From the NCBI GenBank assembly GCA_030068145.1, contig JAPJBO010000974.1, positions 18,704 to 82,703 on the forward strand: a stretch of 64,000 nucleotides of DNA, given 5' to 3'. Shown here one piece after another: positions 51,172 through 61,708 of this stretch (position 1 is its first letter; each line of letters begins with the position of its first letter). Below the pieces are notes generated by a model. The model made no database searches. It was given only the letters and a program-made list of their open reading frames with translations, and was not told where the DNA came from. Origin of the DNA: Diplonema papillatum. Its lineage: Eukaryota > Euglenozoa > Diplonemea > Diplonemida > Diplonemidae. The translations under genes were made by a program, and so were the position numbers.

Positions 51172-53800
51172 TAGTGGTCAAACGATTCGCATACGATAAT
51201 AATTATCGCATTATCCATAGTTGGCAAGCAAAGACGACTTTGCTTAAATTTGCTTTGGAGATTTGCTTCAGATTACGAGCAAATAAAGGCAAATTTAAGC
51301 AAAGAAAAGCAAATTTAAGCAAAGTAGGCATCATGCACTAGGGATTTTGACAACTGAGGAAGTATGCAACGAAGGCAGGAAAAGGCGAACCTGCGGAAAC
51401 GGAGCCTGGACTGCGTTGTACGATAGCCGTGCAGGATGACAAGAATGGTGCCGTTGAAGAAAAGTCTCGCAAGGTTCAACCATTCGTACCGTGTTCCCGG
51501 AACAGAAGGAGAAGGACGATCGAAACCCCCAACATGACACCAGAAAAGCTGAAGAACGACTCGATGTGATCAAGGTTCTGACTCTCATGAGGGCAGGGGG
51601 CGTTAGACATGAACAAGGGCACTCGTTCCTCTACTGTCCGGTGGGTCATGTTCAAAGAACAGGGGGCAGTAGTTGCATGTCAACGAGGTGGGAACATGGC
51701 CGGTCTCAACAAGAGGCCACACCGAACCAGCAGACGTTCGAAGTCGATGTGCACCTACCAAGAGCAGACGGCAAGTAAGGCCGGTGACAAGGTGCGAGCC
51801 GTGCCGCAGCGGCAGGGCTTCGCAAAGCTGTGACCCTGAGCGGCAGGTTTCATCCTACCCGTAGGCCCGGTGGAAGCAAGGAGTCAGGCAAGAGAGAAGA
51901 ACCGCAGAATGAGCGCAGACGCTGGGCAATGCTGTTGAAGAAAGAGTTCAACACCGACAGCCAAACAGACCTTCAGGCAGGGAACAGCCTACGGCGGTGA
52001 AGTAACGAACCTCATCCGAGTGTCGGGTGAAACCCCTTGCTACAACGACTGTAACACACATGCACAATGCCAGACGCTAGCGTCTGTCAAGAGCATGCGT
52101 GACACAGCCGTGTCTTGAAGGTGAGATGGGACCACAAAGAGACCAAGGGAAATCAAAATACCGACCTTCTAATCCACGAAAAGCGTTGGAAAGAGCAGAG
52201 CGAACAAGAGACTGCGGCAAACCGGGAAGTAAGGCAAACGGTTCGAAAAACGACGCTGGGGAAGAACCAGCATAGATGCCGCATTGGCGTTTGTTCGTGG
52301 TTTGCGCGACAACATGACTCTACTCAAGGGACTCAAGGTACAAAGGGGATGGGATTGTGGTCCACTATTTCGGCCACGCGCTGCACATTGGACAAAAGGG
52401 GTACTTCCCTGCAGAATGTCCCATTCGCTATGAAGAACAGTGCCCGCATGCAACGCTGGATTCACCATTCCTGCCGAACTTTGCTTAAATTTGCTTCAAT
52501 TTTGCTTGAGCAAATTTAAGCAAATTTAAGCAAAATTAAGCGAATTTAAGCGAATCTGACGCAAATCTGAAGCAAATCGACTTTGCTTTTTTCGGGGGTC
52601 ACCAACTTTGCTTAAATTTGCTTTGCTTGCCAACTATGATTATCGCGCATAATTATCGCATATTTTCGGCATGCGATAATATGCGATAATTCATAATACT
52701 GTATTTGTACAGAGGATGTACCCCTGTAGGGGTGGGTTCCGGGGGAAAGTTTGTGACTTTCTCTGGGGTTTGTAGCAAGAGTGCTATGAGAACCTTTCTG
52801 TCAACCACATCCAGATTCCGTTGCCGCCCCAATCCCGCCAGCCCAGTAGATCGTGCCAGCTGATACTACGACAGATGAAGTTGTTCAGATGCTCCCCAGA
52901 CGCAAGAAGCATAATATTATGGAGGTCTTCAGAAGACAACAGGACCATGAGCCGGCTTGCACGAAGGCAGTGTCATGCTGGAACTCGACACACAGCCGAA
53001 ACAAGACCAACCATGACTTGTGTACAAGGGAAGACTACTTCGGCGAGCCCCAGTGAAACAGCCGGAACCAGATAAACGCCGTAAGAGATGTCGACGCACC
53101 AGCACTAAAAAGAGACAGGCCATCAGCACTGGTCAGCAACCGTGCAAGCTCTCTTTCATCGTCTTCATCAACGACTTCGGCGTTGCTGACACGGGAGCCT
53201 CAGCCTTCCCGGGAAGTGGCGAGAAGGTGTATGCTCTTACGCTGCCTGGGTACGCCGCAATGCCGGGAACCGCCCACGTTTTGCAGCTGGAAGGAGGACG
53301 AAAGTGATGTTAACCGGCATAGAAGCAGTTTGCTCCAAACCCGTGTATCTGCAGGACGTACCCTTCGCTCAATGGAAACTGAAGTTTCCCATCAAGGCGT
53401 TAGCCGCCGCCGTAGGCCGTGCCAAGGCGGCTCGCGCAAGAAGGGATCGAGCCATGGTAGTTGTCAAGTTAGGTGACACTGGTAGTGGTCGGATGTCAGT
53501 TGCCGAAGCGTCACGGTAGCATGGCGGATGACCGACGCATTCTAGAGGAGTGTACGAGTGAGAAAGGCTCGCAACGAGCTCCGCGGACTCGTTTTCTCAC
53601 TTTCTGCGCCTGTCAAGCCATCCTGCCTCGCTCCGGGTCTCCCAAAGAAGTCTACGATAATGTGCGATAATCGTGCGATAATCATTATCGCACGTGCGAT
53701 AATGTGCGATAATCGTGCGATAATGCGAATGAAAATGCGATAATTGGCGCCAAAATCCCAAATGCGATAATATGCGATAATGCGAATCGTTTGACCACTA
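51172..53800. mobile_element. TIR element with GATAATGCG subterminal repeats
   Basis: TAGTGGTCAAACGATTCGCA (51172-51191) is exactly inverted at 53781-53800. Inside lie multiple ATGCGATAAT / ATTATCGCAT units (51190-51212, 52640-52695, 53655-53780). If the outer TA is a target duplication, the TIR begins GTGGTC and the element is another TA-inserting type. Frames at 52800-53520 (e.g. DEVVQMLPRRKKHNIMEVFR) may be transposase relics; not recognised. Confidence 0.65.
51216..52638. mobile_element. Nested TIR element with GCAAATTTAAGCAAA arrays
   Basis: CATAGTTGGCAAGCAAAG (51216-51233) is inverted at 52621-52638. Just inside are arrays of GCAAATTTAAGCAAA on both sides (51265-51330 and 52480-52620). 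It sits within the 51172-53800 element. The interior is without a convincing ORF. Confidence 0.65.
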
Positions 53801-53918
53801 TGCCTACACGACGCACTTGTTAGCTGTTTTTTTTGGGACATAACTAGTTATATTTCTAACAAGTGATGTAACAAGTGGTCACTTGTTATATAACAAGTGA
53901 TCACTTGTTATATAACAA
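53801..53918. repeat. AACAAGTG/CACTTGTT palindromic repeats
   Basis: TATAACAAGTGATCACTTGT units repeat three times, forming a foldback just outside the 53919 TIR. Confidence 0.7.
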
Positions 53919-55905
53919 GTGATTGCTTGTTATAACAAGTGTTTGGTTGCAATTTCATGAGGAACCTGGGGTTTGTACCTACCTACGAGAGAAAGTCACG
54001 TGATCTGCAAGACACTAGGCTTTTGGCAAACAAACGGTTGCTGTATGCACGCTTGGCATTTGCACACCCGAACCGCTCATTCGGGGTTCTTCTGTGGGTC
54101 GAAGTTTCTTGTCATGTGAAAACCCCCGGGCCGAGGTACCACCACGGCCCAGCCAAACGAGCGTGATTTCGTGTTTTTTGACATTTTCGCCCAAGGCGGT
54201 GACCGTACTCCAGGTATTACACATCACCTCCACTGTGGCATGACACCGAATTTACGGCCAAAAAGCTGCGGAACTGCGTATTTGATGCAACAAAGCCAAA
54301 AAAGGAGGGTTTTCGGCCTGTTAACGAACGTTAACAAAATCAGGGGGCTTTGCCTATTTCGGGGAGCGAGATTGACTGTTACCGTTACGCCTTCCTGAAG
54401 CCCGAGACTGCCAGAAAATTACCCCTACTGGCAGCACACAACATCTGGCGGGCAGAAAAGCACTCAGGGGACCATAATATCCCCCCCAGATGCTCCAGAA
54501 AAGTCCAAGGTCCGTACACTCAGGGTGGTGCACCCAAGAAAGCTGCCATGTTCTAGCAAGAATATTTCCTTGTCGACTTGTTGGAGCACACAGAGAACGA
54601 CATCCAGGGTGGTTACGACCCCAGAACACACCCTCGGATCACAAGACTGGGACACTGGACTCAGAATAGTGTTGAAAACCATCCTATGCCTTCTCAATCA
54701 AGCTGGTCCCGGGTGCGTAACGGTAGCGTAACGGTAGTGTAACGGTAGCGGTAGTGTAACAGCATGCTCAGGTTTTCGGTACCAGGGGTAACCAAAATCC
54801 GCAAGATTACACCAGAACTGCACCTAAAATTGACTGCGTGCAGTCAGAGTACTGCAAGAGTCCGGATGTCAGCCAGCAAAGCGGCACAGAGAAAAGCCGA
54901 AGAATGGTGGCCATCGTGAGCAGCTGCAGCAGGCCAGCACCACCGCACAAATTCGAGGGATGGGCTGAAAAACTGCGTAGCCGAGAGCGGGCGGAACTGA
55001 GCAACGCAGTGCGGGAGTTCCATCCAGAAACCCTGTTTGCGACTGGGAGCAGTCCATCGTGAAAGCGGAGGGGTCTTCTTCTTGGGGAGAGCCGGAAGAG
55101 CAATTCGCCGAGGCAATTCGAGCCGTTTTCACTGGACACCGTGCCCGGCCTCTCTGACGATCGCCGTGCTCGGTTCAAGCAGATCCAAGGGGTAAAGACG
55201 AGCTTCCCCTTCGGTGTCCAAAGTACAACGCTGGGGGGCAAGCGCTTGGTATTCAAGCTGTGATGTCTCGTGCGCACTCTCTCGTCCTTGGTGGTGGCCT
55301 GGGCACGCCACCTCCATGCACTGGGTCTCCGCCGCCCACTAAATTTACCCTCTTCTGCCCTTTCTTGCCGGAGGTGCCGTCTTCGAAGGCGTTCCACCAG
55401 CACGTCCGATCCTTTCCTCCCCATACGTGGAAAATACGTCCATCCCCCAGACCTCATCATTGAAGGCGTGCCTGTTCGTCCCCAACTGCGACTCGAGCAC
55501 GAGCATCGTCTCTGTACCCGCACGACCTCTGGTGGAACGGTTCCTGCTCTCTTTACCGCAGCGGATCCTGTAGCTACCTGTGTCAAAACGTGTCAAACTG
55601 TACCTCCCAGTCTGTCCTTCCTTCTCAGCCTCTATCTTCGTCTTCGGGGCATAACCGAACACGGGACCGCTCTGCGCAAGGTAGGGCCATAATAGCGTAG
55701 CCCCCTCCCCGGCTGCAGGGAAAGTGGTCGTCACAAAGGAAATACCCCGAAACTCCCCGAATTTCCCCGAAACTCCCCGATATTTTTGTCTGGACCAGGT
55801 GGAGCCTTGTGTCTTGCAGATCACTGATTTTCTCTCGTAGGTAGGTGCAAACCCCAGGTTCCTTATGAAATTGCAACCAAACACTTGTTATAACAAGCAA
55901 TCACT
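53919..55905. mobile_element. TIR element with about 102-bp arms
   Basis: Left arm 53919-54020 (AGTGATTGCTTGTTATAACA, GTTTGGTTGCAATTTCATGA, CCTACCTACGAGAGAAA, TGATCTGCAAGACAC) is inverted at 55803-55905 with about 6 mismatches. The interior carries a fragment of the gene also found on the - strand of the USP-bearing element (54838-55262), linking the two elements. Confidence 0.75.
54838..55262 (+). pseudogene. Fragment related to the - strand gene at 4172-5660
   Basis: About 210 bp (55050-55262) match the reverse complement of 4752-4985 closely (AAAGCGGAGGGGTCTTCTTC, GACGATCGCCGTGCTCGG). The upstream part shares AGCAACGCAGTGCGGGAGTT. Homology ends abruptly at 55262. The upstream frame, with KFEGWAEKLRSRERAELSNA, extends the protein beyond what is readable in the other copy. 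Not recognised. Confidence 0.6.
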
Positions 55906-56154
55906 CCGAGTGGGGTACTGAGAATTAATAGTTGGCAGCGTGCTGCATGAACCTTACCAAAGCACGTGGGGTTCCGCTAGTGCGCACGAACAAAGTGTCG
56001 CGCAGTGCTCTCATCCTTGCCAAAATGTCCCTGCTGTGGCTATTCCCATGGCACACGCTCTCTCACACACACACGCGCGCACGCGAGTGTTACCTCCAAA
56101 GAAAGACGGTCGCCTGCCTCCCTGTCACTTGTCGCTATCCTTCTTCCCCCCATT

Positions 56155-56410
56155 CTTTTTACATAAGCGCCAGCTTGAAAGGAAATGCTCGACGATGCTG
56201 CCCGACAAAGAACAGAAGGGATCCCAAGTGCTGTAACTACCGAACCGCGTGTTGAACGGACGTGAGGTCATGCGGGTCTACCCCTACACGACAAATCACA
56301 CAAACACAACAAGTCAAAGTCCCGAGTGAGAAATCAACACACGGTGGTGTAAGCGAAGAACAAATCAGATTGTGTTTGTATTGTATTGCCCCTTACCTCT
56401 ATATTTCCCC
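56155..56410 (-). mobile_element. SINE-like repeat, subfamily B, split by insertion
   Basis: Its last 40 bp (CTTCCATTCGGAGTCGAAGC ... CGTCGAGTATTTC) reappear at 56950-56990. About 540 bp, including a hairpin-rich repeat, separate the two parts at a C-run, so that DNA inserted after the SINE. Confidence 0.7.
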
Positions 56411-56681
56411 CCTCCCCCCGGATCAAACACATGAGAGGCAAGCGCGCTGAACACGAAACTAAGATTTCCCCCCCCCCCCCCCCCCCATTCCAGCAGGATT
56501 ACTTCCTCGCACTCTTTTCCCTTTTGGTACTTCAACCATTGGTGCTGCACACGGCAACCCCATGTCCACTGTGCTCTGCGGAGTTTACTTCGCAGATTGC
56601 CACCGTAAAAAGAAGACAAGTCAGTGCTGCCTAGCGAGTCGCAGTCACAATCAGGGTGAGTGCCCTGAGTTTTTTAACTGA

Positions 56682-56940
56682 TTGCTCAGACACGGTTGTA
56701 GGGGCCTTCTCCCCGTGACGGATTCGCCTGTGCTCTAGTAGCACGGGTGGTCCTGGCTGTGACGAGCTACGAACAGCCGCCTGACAAACCAGACTCACAC
56801 CGCAGTCCTGTCTGCAGACACTCAGGTTCCACGCTGATGATGGTCCGCCTTATGTGTCCGTGGCTTAAAGGACCGAAACACGGCGCAGACGGGACCAGTG
56901 CGGTGTTGAGCACATACCCATTCCAAGCACGTTCTTGCAA
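56682..56940 (+). ncRNA. Hairpin-rich repeat family, full copy 1
   Basis: About 255 bp. In order: CCTGTGCT-CTAGT-AGCACGGG hairpin, GGCTGT-...-ACAGCC hairpin, CTGTCTGCAGACA palindrome, and a TGGTCC...GGACC stem. The copy at 59185 changes both sides of the first stem (CCTGCGCT / AGCGCAGG), keeping 8 pairs. It ends GCACGTTCTTGCAATCC. Structured RNA gene or SINE; class unknown. Confidence 0.5.
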
Positions 56941-56990
56941 TCCCCCCCCCCCTTCCATTCGGAGTCGAAGCAGCTACGTCGAGTATTTCT

Positions 56991-57589
56991 GAGCATTCCG
57001 CTCTTCGCGCCGTTCCTTATTTTTTGTTGTGCCGTCCTGTTGTTGTTTGCACCCTATTTCCCCACCACCACCACCACCACCACCACCCCCTCGCACGTTC
57101 GAAGTGCGTCACCCGCCTTTCCCTTGCCTTTTGACGCGTGTGTACAAAAGAAAACAAGCCCCCCCCCCCGCCCCCAGTGTTATAACGGTGGACCGGTCAT
57201 GGTCATGACCGCATGTTTGACCGGTCAGTTTTTGACCGGTCAGCTGAGAAGGTTATGCGGTCAATGACCGCAACATTGCGGTCATTGAACGCATCCTGTG
57301 GTAAGCCACAAGGATTCCTGCCTTTTTGGGTTGAAAATCACCCGGTCTCGGTCTCTCTCTTTTCTGGTAAACGTGCTTCGGCGTTTCGGGGGTCGGAAAC
57401 GCAGAAGCACGTTTACCAGAAAAGAGCTGGTTGGAGAAAAGGTATGTTGGGTGTCACACACAGGACTTTTTTGTGGGATTTCTGAGGTCACAATCACACG
57501 GTGTGTTCCAGGACCGGGTGAACTGTGCAGTCCATTTTGCGGGTGTCACACCTGCACCTCGATTGTGTAAAGTTTAGATGGCTTCGAAG
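56991..57589. repeat. Microsatellite, GACCGGTCA repeats and a long hairpin
   Basis: (ACC)n at 57063-57088. TTGACCGGTCAG / GGTCATTGACC-type palindromes at 57190-57295. 57358-57425 is a hairpin with CTTTTCTGGTAAACGTGCTTC inverted at the right (GAAGCACGTTTACCAGAAAAG). No gene. Confidence 0.75.
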
Positions 57590-57965
57590 TTGTAGACGTT
57601 GGAGTGCCGCGCGGTCTTGACCAGGACCCTCGCCTGGCCGCTCGCGCTCCGATCTGTGCCAAGCAGTCGGGGCGCGAGCGGAGGCACCAAATTTATGGCC
57701 TCACACGTCAAGAACCTTGTGCGCCCTGGCCGCCCGCTTACTCGAGGTTCTAAGCAGCGCCAGAAACTCGCCCAGAATCTGCGGAGCAGCGCCGTGGTCA
57801 TGGACGGCATCGAAGATCGTCCTGAACTCCTTCACGCCCGGCGCCGTGGGTCCGGCGACTCCTCCTGAGGACAGCCATCATCCTACTCACGCTCTTTCAT
57901 TGAGCGGGTCGTCGAGAACACACGCCGCCGCTTTGTTCTCCGCCAGCACGGACGCCATGATGTTT
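57590..57965 (-). pseudogene. Tyrosine-recombinase-like fragment related to 62320-63425
   Basis: The - strand shares GAACACACGCCGC, GTCCTGAACTCCTTCACGCC and CAAATTTATGGCCT with 62580-62900. The translation KEFRTIFDAV ... GAA parallels KEFRTTFDAIRTTGDYGAA there. Broken by stops. Confidence 0.55.
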
Positions 57966-58173
57966 AGGGGCACCCCATAGGCCCCATTGTCGCCAGGCGA
58001 CCGCCGCCACTGTACATGACTCGACACTTGGCCTGTTGTCGGTGGCTCTCGGAGCTGGGAGCCCCGGGGCTGGTCGGTGCCCGGGGCTCAGCCCCGGAGC
58101 GCTCCAGGAGCCCGACAGACGGGCATAAACACGAATTTGCACAAATTTGAATCGAGGAAAATGCTGGAAAACT

Positions 58174-58253
58174 TGCCGAGGACGGGATTGAACCCCCGAC
58201 CGCTCACCTTGAAACCCAAGGGTGGATGGCTCGACCATCCGGATACCTACGGC
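58174..58253 (-). tRNA. tRNA-like sequence, probably a pseudogene
   Basis: The - strand, 80 nt, starts GCCGTAGG and ends CCTCGGCA, which pair as an acceptor stem with one bulge. It contains GGATGG-TCGAG-CCATCC, then CACCCTT-GGGTTTC-AAGGTG, and a GGGGGTTCAATCCC T-loop-like segment. T-stem pairing is poor and the D arm is not standard, so no amino acid is assigned. Confidence 0.3.
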
Positions 58254-59184
58254 GGAAAAAAAATACTTTTTCGTCCAGCCGGGTCCCGACACTGGACACT
58301 CCTGTTGCTGTTGCTGTTGCTACTAGCCCGTGCATGCGTGCACAGCCCATATCACGGGCCTGTGCACCCCTGCCAGGCGGCCTTGTTCAAACCCTGACCT
58401 TGAGGCAGCTCTCGGTTGATGGACTTCTATGCTGGACAAGCGAAAACTTTGACCACGTGCCAGTCTCTTGCGGACTCGCAGCAAACGAAGGAGGAGAGCG
58501 GGGCGCGTGCGCTTTGACTCAAAGTTTGAGTGCTCAGACAGGAACAACAGCGAAAGGTGGCGTTTGAGTGCACTGCCATGCTCCACGCTGACATGGAGAC
58601 ATCACGTGTCGCGAGCTGACGCCCACGGCGAGCCAAACCCAAAATCGAACCAGCACCCGGAAACCGAACCCGAACCCAGAAGTTCAGGTTCGGTTGGTGG
58701 GGAGTGACGGTGGCAGAACCGAACCCGGAACCGAACCAGTGCCCAATAGGAAAGCTCGGAACCGGTAATTCAACCCGAAACCGAACCAGTGCCCGATAGC
58801 CTCGGATAGGAAACCAAACTCGGAACTGAACCCAGATTTCAGAACTTGTCAGAAGACAGATGGGCCAGAACCGCGGAGAACGGTGGGCTAACAACCCAAG
58901 GTGGCGAGCAAACCGAGGCAGTCGGCAAGCCTCACCGACGTGCATCAGTCACTATGTGATTGGCTCTTCGGTCGTACTGCGCCGTGCTTCAGGCGCTTGC
59001 ACTCATTCGAATTATCGTCTTCGCTTTGAGTTCTGCAATCGCATCAGGGGGTTTGTGGTTCGACAACCGCATCCCGAATTGTTTTGTTGCCACCCGAAGG
59101 GAGGAAGAAGGAAGAGCTGTGGCGATCAGCTCGAACCTCGAAGCTATAGAGCAGCAGGGCGCCCTGACCCCGTTCCGTTTTAGC
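58254..59184. other. No gene seen; (CCGAAC)-type simple repeat
   Basis: GAACCGAACCCG-like repeats at 58650-58830, and GGGGCTGG...CCCCGG inverted pieces just upstream at 58040-58100. Confidence 0.5.
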
Positions 59185-59415
59185 TGATTGCTCAGACACG
59201 GTTGTAGGAGACATCTTCCCCGTGATGGATTCGCCTGCGCTTTAGTAGCGCAGGTGGTCCTGGCTGTGACGAGCTACGAACAGCCGCCTGACAAACCAGA
59301 CTCACATTGCTGTCCTGTCGGCAGACACTCAGGTTCCGCGCTGATGATGGTCCGCCTTATGTGTCCGTGGCTTAAAGGACCCAAACACGGCCCAAGCACG
59401 TTCTTGCAATGACCC
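59185..59415 (+). ncRNA. Hairpin-rich repeat family, copy 2 (3' deletion)
   Basis: The 5' half is intact, including CCTGCGCT-TTAGT-AGCGCAGG. In the 3' half GGACCCAAACACGGCCC is joined to AAGCACGTTCTTGCAATG, deleting about 45 bp. Confidence 0.5.
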
Positions 59416-60329
59416 CGTTCCGCGCTGCCCTTGTAGTTGATCGCCTCCACGGGCTCGTTCTCAGCGCAAGCACCCAGCCTGATGCTTCGGTTTGGGAAAT
59501 CGGTAGCCACTTGACCGTCGACCCGTGGCTCAGACAGACGGACTAGGGCCCCGAAGATGAAGGCTGGCACCTCCCCAGAAATTGTTTCTCCTCCTTTTAC
59601 GGATCCTCTTTCAGTATGAATTGCCGGTCTCGAGCGCAACCAAAACAAGTGAGCTGAAACCAGGCGACGGGGAAATATGAAAAGAAAGACAATGAACCCC
59701 CCCCCCCGGATAAATAAAAAGGAAAGGACGAAGTCTAGAACTGCAAGAAAACGGTGTAATATTGTCTGCTGCCCCCTTCTCTTGTTTTCGCAGCTTTCTT
59801 CCTTTCAGGCGAACCGAATTCGAAGGAAAGTCCCACCAGTTGACCGTCCGTACTCGAAGGGTACTACAAACCCAGCGCTGCCTTCTGCGAGATACAGTCT
59901 AGATCGTAACAAGTGCTTGGAGGGTCGCTTTCCACACCACGCACGCCCAATGCTCTCGAAGAACATGACGACAATGATGACGATCACGACAGGACTCTGT
60001 ATATAGTCGATTGCACATGGGGCTCAAAGTCCGCAAGAAGACACACACAGTGCTCTCGAAGAACATGACGACAAACGCCTCAAGCCCGAGTCATCCAAGT
60101 CGTGCCTATCACCAGAGCGAGCAGAAGGATGCACAAGCCGATCATCGGCGGGCACAAGTCGTTCTCATGCCAAAGCAAAACGAATATCAAAGTATCCCGA
60201 TGATGCCACCGGAACATTCAGTCGCTTCTGAAGGCTGCCCTCGGATTCGATTCTTCCTACGAACAAACGCACAAAATCTGAAAAAAAGCACCTATTTGAC
60301 GAAGGTCTTTGAGCAGGGGCCCCCCAGGT
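59416..60329. other. No gene seen
   Basis: Part of repeat R2 (59420-59525) and a tandem pair around GCTCTCGAAGAACATGACGACAA (59952 and 60050). A GGHK-module scrap GGCGGGCACAAGTCGTTCTC at 60145-60165. Confidence 0.45.
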
Positions 60330-60556
60330 TGAACAGATTCGCCTGTGCTCTGGTAGCACGGGAGACCTGGCTGTGACGAGATACGAACAGCCGCCTGACA
60401 AATCAGACTCACACCGCTGTCCTGCAGACACTCAGGTTCCGCGCTGATGATGGTCCGCCTTATGTGTCCGTGGCTTAAAGGACCGAAACACGGCGCAGAT
60501 GGGACCAGTGCGGTGTTGAGCACATACCCATTCGAAGCGCGTTCTTGCAATCCTCC
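60330..60556 (+). ncRNA. Hairpin-rich repeat family, copy 3
   Basis: Starts within the first hairpin region (GATTCGCCTGTGCTCTGGTAGC) and is complete to GCGCGTTCTTGCAATCC; it lacks the first about 45 bp of copy 1. Confidence 0.5.
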
Positions 60557-60640
60557 AGATTGAACACGGGGGAACTACGGGGAGCTGGCCCACATTCGAC
60601 CACATCACGCAGGCTTCCCGTGTTACTCTAAAGGAAGGGC

Positions 60641-61441
60641 ATGTTGCCCGCCGCGGCGCTCTGCTTCGTCATTGCGAGCGCCAGCGCGAGACGATGTAGC
60701 ACCACCCTGCCGTTGGACCTGCGCGAGGGGGCGTGGGAGCGCGTACGGCCGTCAAAAGAAGTGTTGCTGCTTGATTACGTGGGGTGCGCGGAAGAAAAGG
60801 AGCGAGAGGGTTGTAGCTGGATGAGGAAGGGCACGCGGAGGTACACGAGGGACACAGTCATACCGCAGGGGTTCCCCGTGTTCGCCCCGGAAGGGTGCGC
60901 GCTTGACCAGCTGTCGGAGGACTGGGACTCTGCGTTTCGAAACAGGCTGACGCTAGTCGCAGGGGACAGCGTGTCCGACGGGCACTTCAGCTACCTCGGG
61001 GTGCTGCTGCGGGAAAAGTATGGGGCCGAGGTGGAGGTCATCACGACCGCGGGACTGTGCGCGAACGAGTTAAGAAAACAGAAGCGCGTTCGTCGGACGT
61101 CCCCCCAGTACTGTTTCGCCGTCCGACGGAAGAGCCTGTACTTCTGCCAGGTCCCCGTGCGGAAGGTCGGCACCCAAGGCCGCTTCACGATGCCGCTTTT
61201 CTACGGCTACCTGCGAAACCGCCATCGTTTGACAGAGCCAGAATCGTTGCTGACCCAGGCATCTGCACCAACCGCAAAGGCAGGAAAAGTGCGAAAGGCC
61301 GCTGCTGCTGGTCTCTCGAGCTTTGGCTTCACGGTAGGTAACTATCCGCCAAGAAGACGTGTACTAGAAATTATTCGTCTTTGGGCAGTATGCAGATTTT
61401 TTTTGCATCGTTGCAAGAGGGTCCCGGCCGCCGAGAGTTAG
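60641..61441 (+). CDS. Secreted PC-esterase / TBL-like protein (N-terminal part)
   Basis: Predicted polysaccharide O-acyl-transferase/esterase of the SGNH type acting in the secretory pathway. Residues 1-17 form a signal peptide (MLPAAALCFVIASASA). GCSW (57-60), RYTRDT (67-72) and GCALDQL with W95 follow the PMR5N/DUF231 layout of a Cys-rich region before the catalytic block. LTLVAGDSVSDGHFSYLGVL (103-122) has the GDS motif (109-111 region) of the nucleophile serine. The expected distal DxxH motif is not visible. After about residue 230 the sequence becomes unconvincing; CACG|GTAGGTAAC at 61334 is a possible splice donor, so the real first exon may end at 61333 and the rest lie beyond the repeats. 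ATG 60641 begins the signal peptide directly. Confidence 0.5.
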   Translation: MLPAAALCFVIASASARRCSTTLPLDLREGAWERVRPSKEVLLLDYVGCAEEKEREGCSWMRKGTRRYTRDTVIPQGFPVFAPEGCALDQLSEDWDSAFRNRLTLVAGDSVSDGHFSYLGVLLREKYGAEVEVITTAGLCANELRKQKRVRRTSPQYCFAVRRKSLYFCQVPVRKVGTQGRFTMPLFYGYLRNRHRLTEPESLLTQASAPTAKAGKVRKAAAAGLSSFGFTVGNYPPRRRVLEIIRLWAVCRFFLHRCKRVPAAES

Positions 61442-61444
61442 GGA

Positions 61445-61660
61445 TATGTTAACTTGGCCCCAACCATGGCCAAAATCTGGAAAAATCGGCAAAAACGGCC
61501 CGAAATGGCCAAAATCTGGAAAAATCGGCAAAAACGGCCCAAAATGGCCAAGTTCTGGAAAAATCTGCAAAAACGGCGCGAAATGGCCAAACACTGGAAA
61601 AATCGGCAAAAAGGGCCCAAAATGGCCAAAATCTGGAAAAATTGAAAGTTTTTCGGGTTT
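61445..61660. repeat. Minisatellite of about 39 bp, five units
   Basis: Units built from ATGGCCAAAATCTGGAAAAA then TCGGCAAAAACGGCCC(G/A)AA. Both strands are open as a result. Confidence 0.9.
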
Positions 61661-61708
61661 GCTAAAAAGTTGTAAGTACATCTTCAGGGCAAAAAACAAA
61701 TTTGTTAG

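Noticed and set aside
56834-56935. Hammerhead ribozyme: CTGATGA, then GGTCC...GGACC stem, then GAAA
   Set aside because: The 10.1-11.1 pair would be U-C rather than G-C, stem III needs a two-base bulge, and no stem I pairs around the putative cleavage site. One copy (59380) also loses GAAA.
58174-58253. Functional tRNA gene
   Set aside because: T stem does not pair properly and the D arm is abnormal; listed only as tRNA-like.
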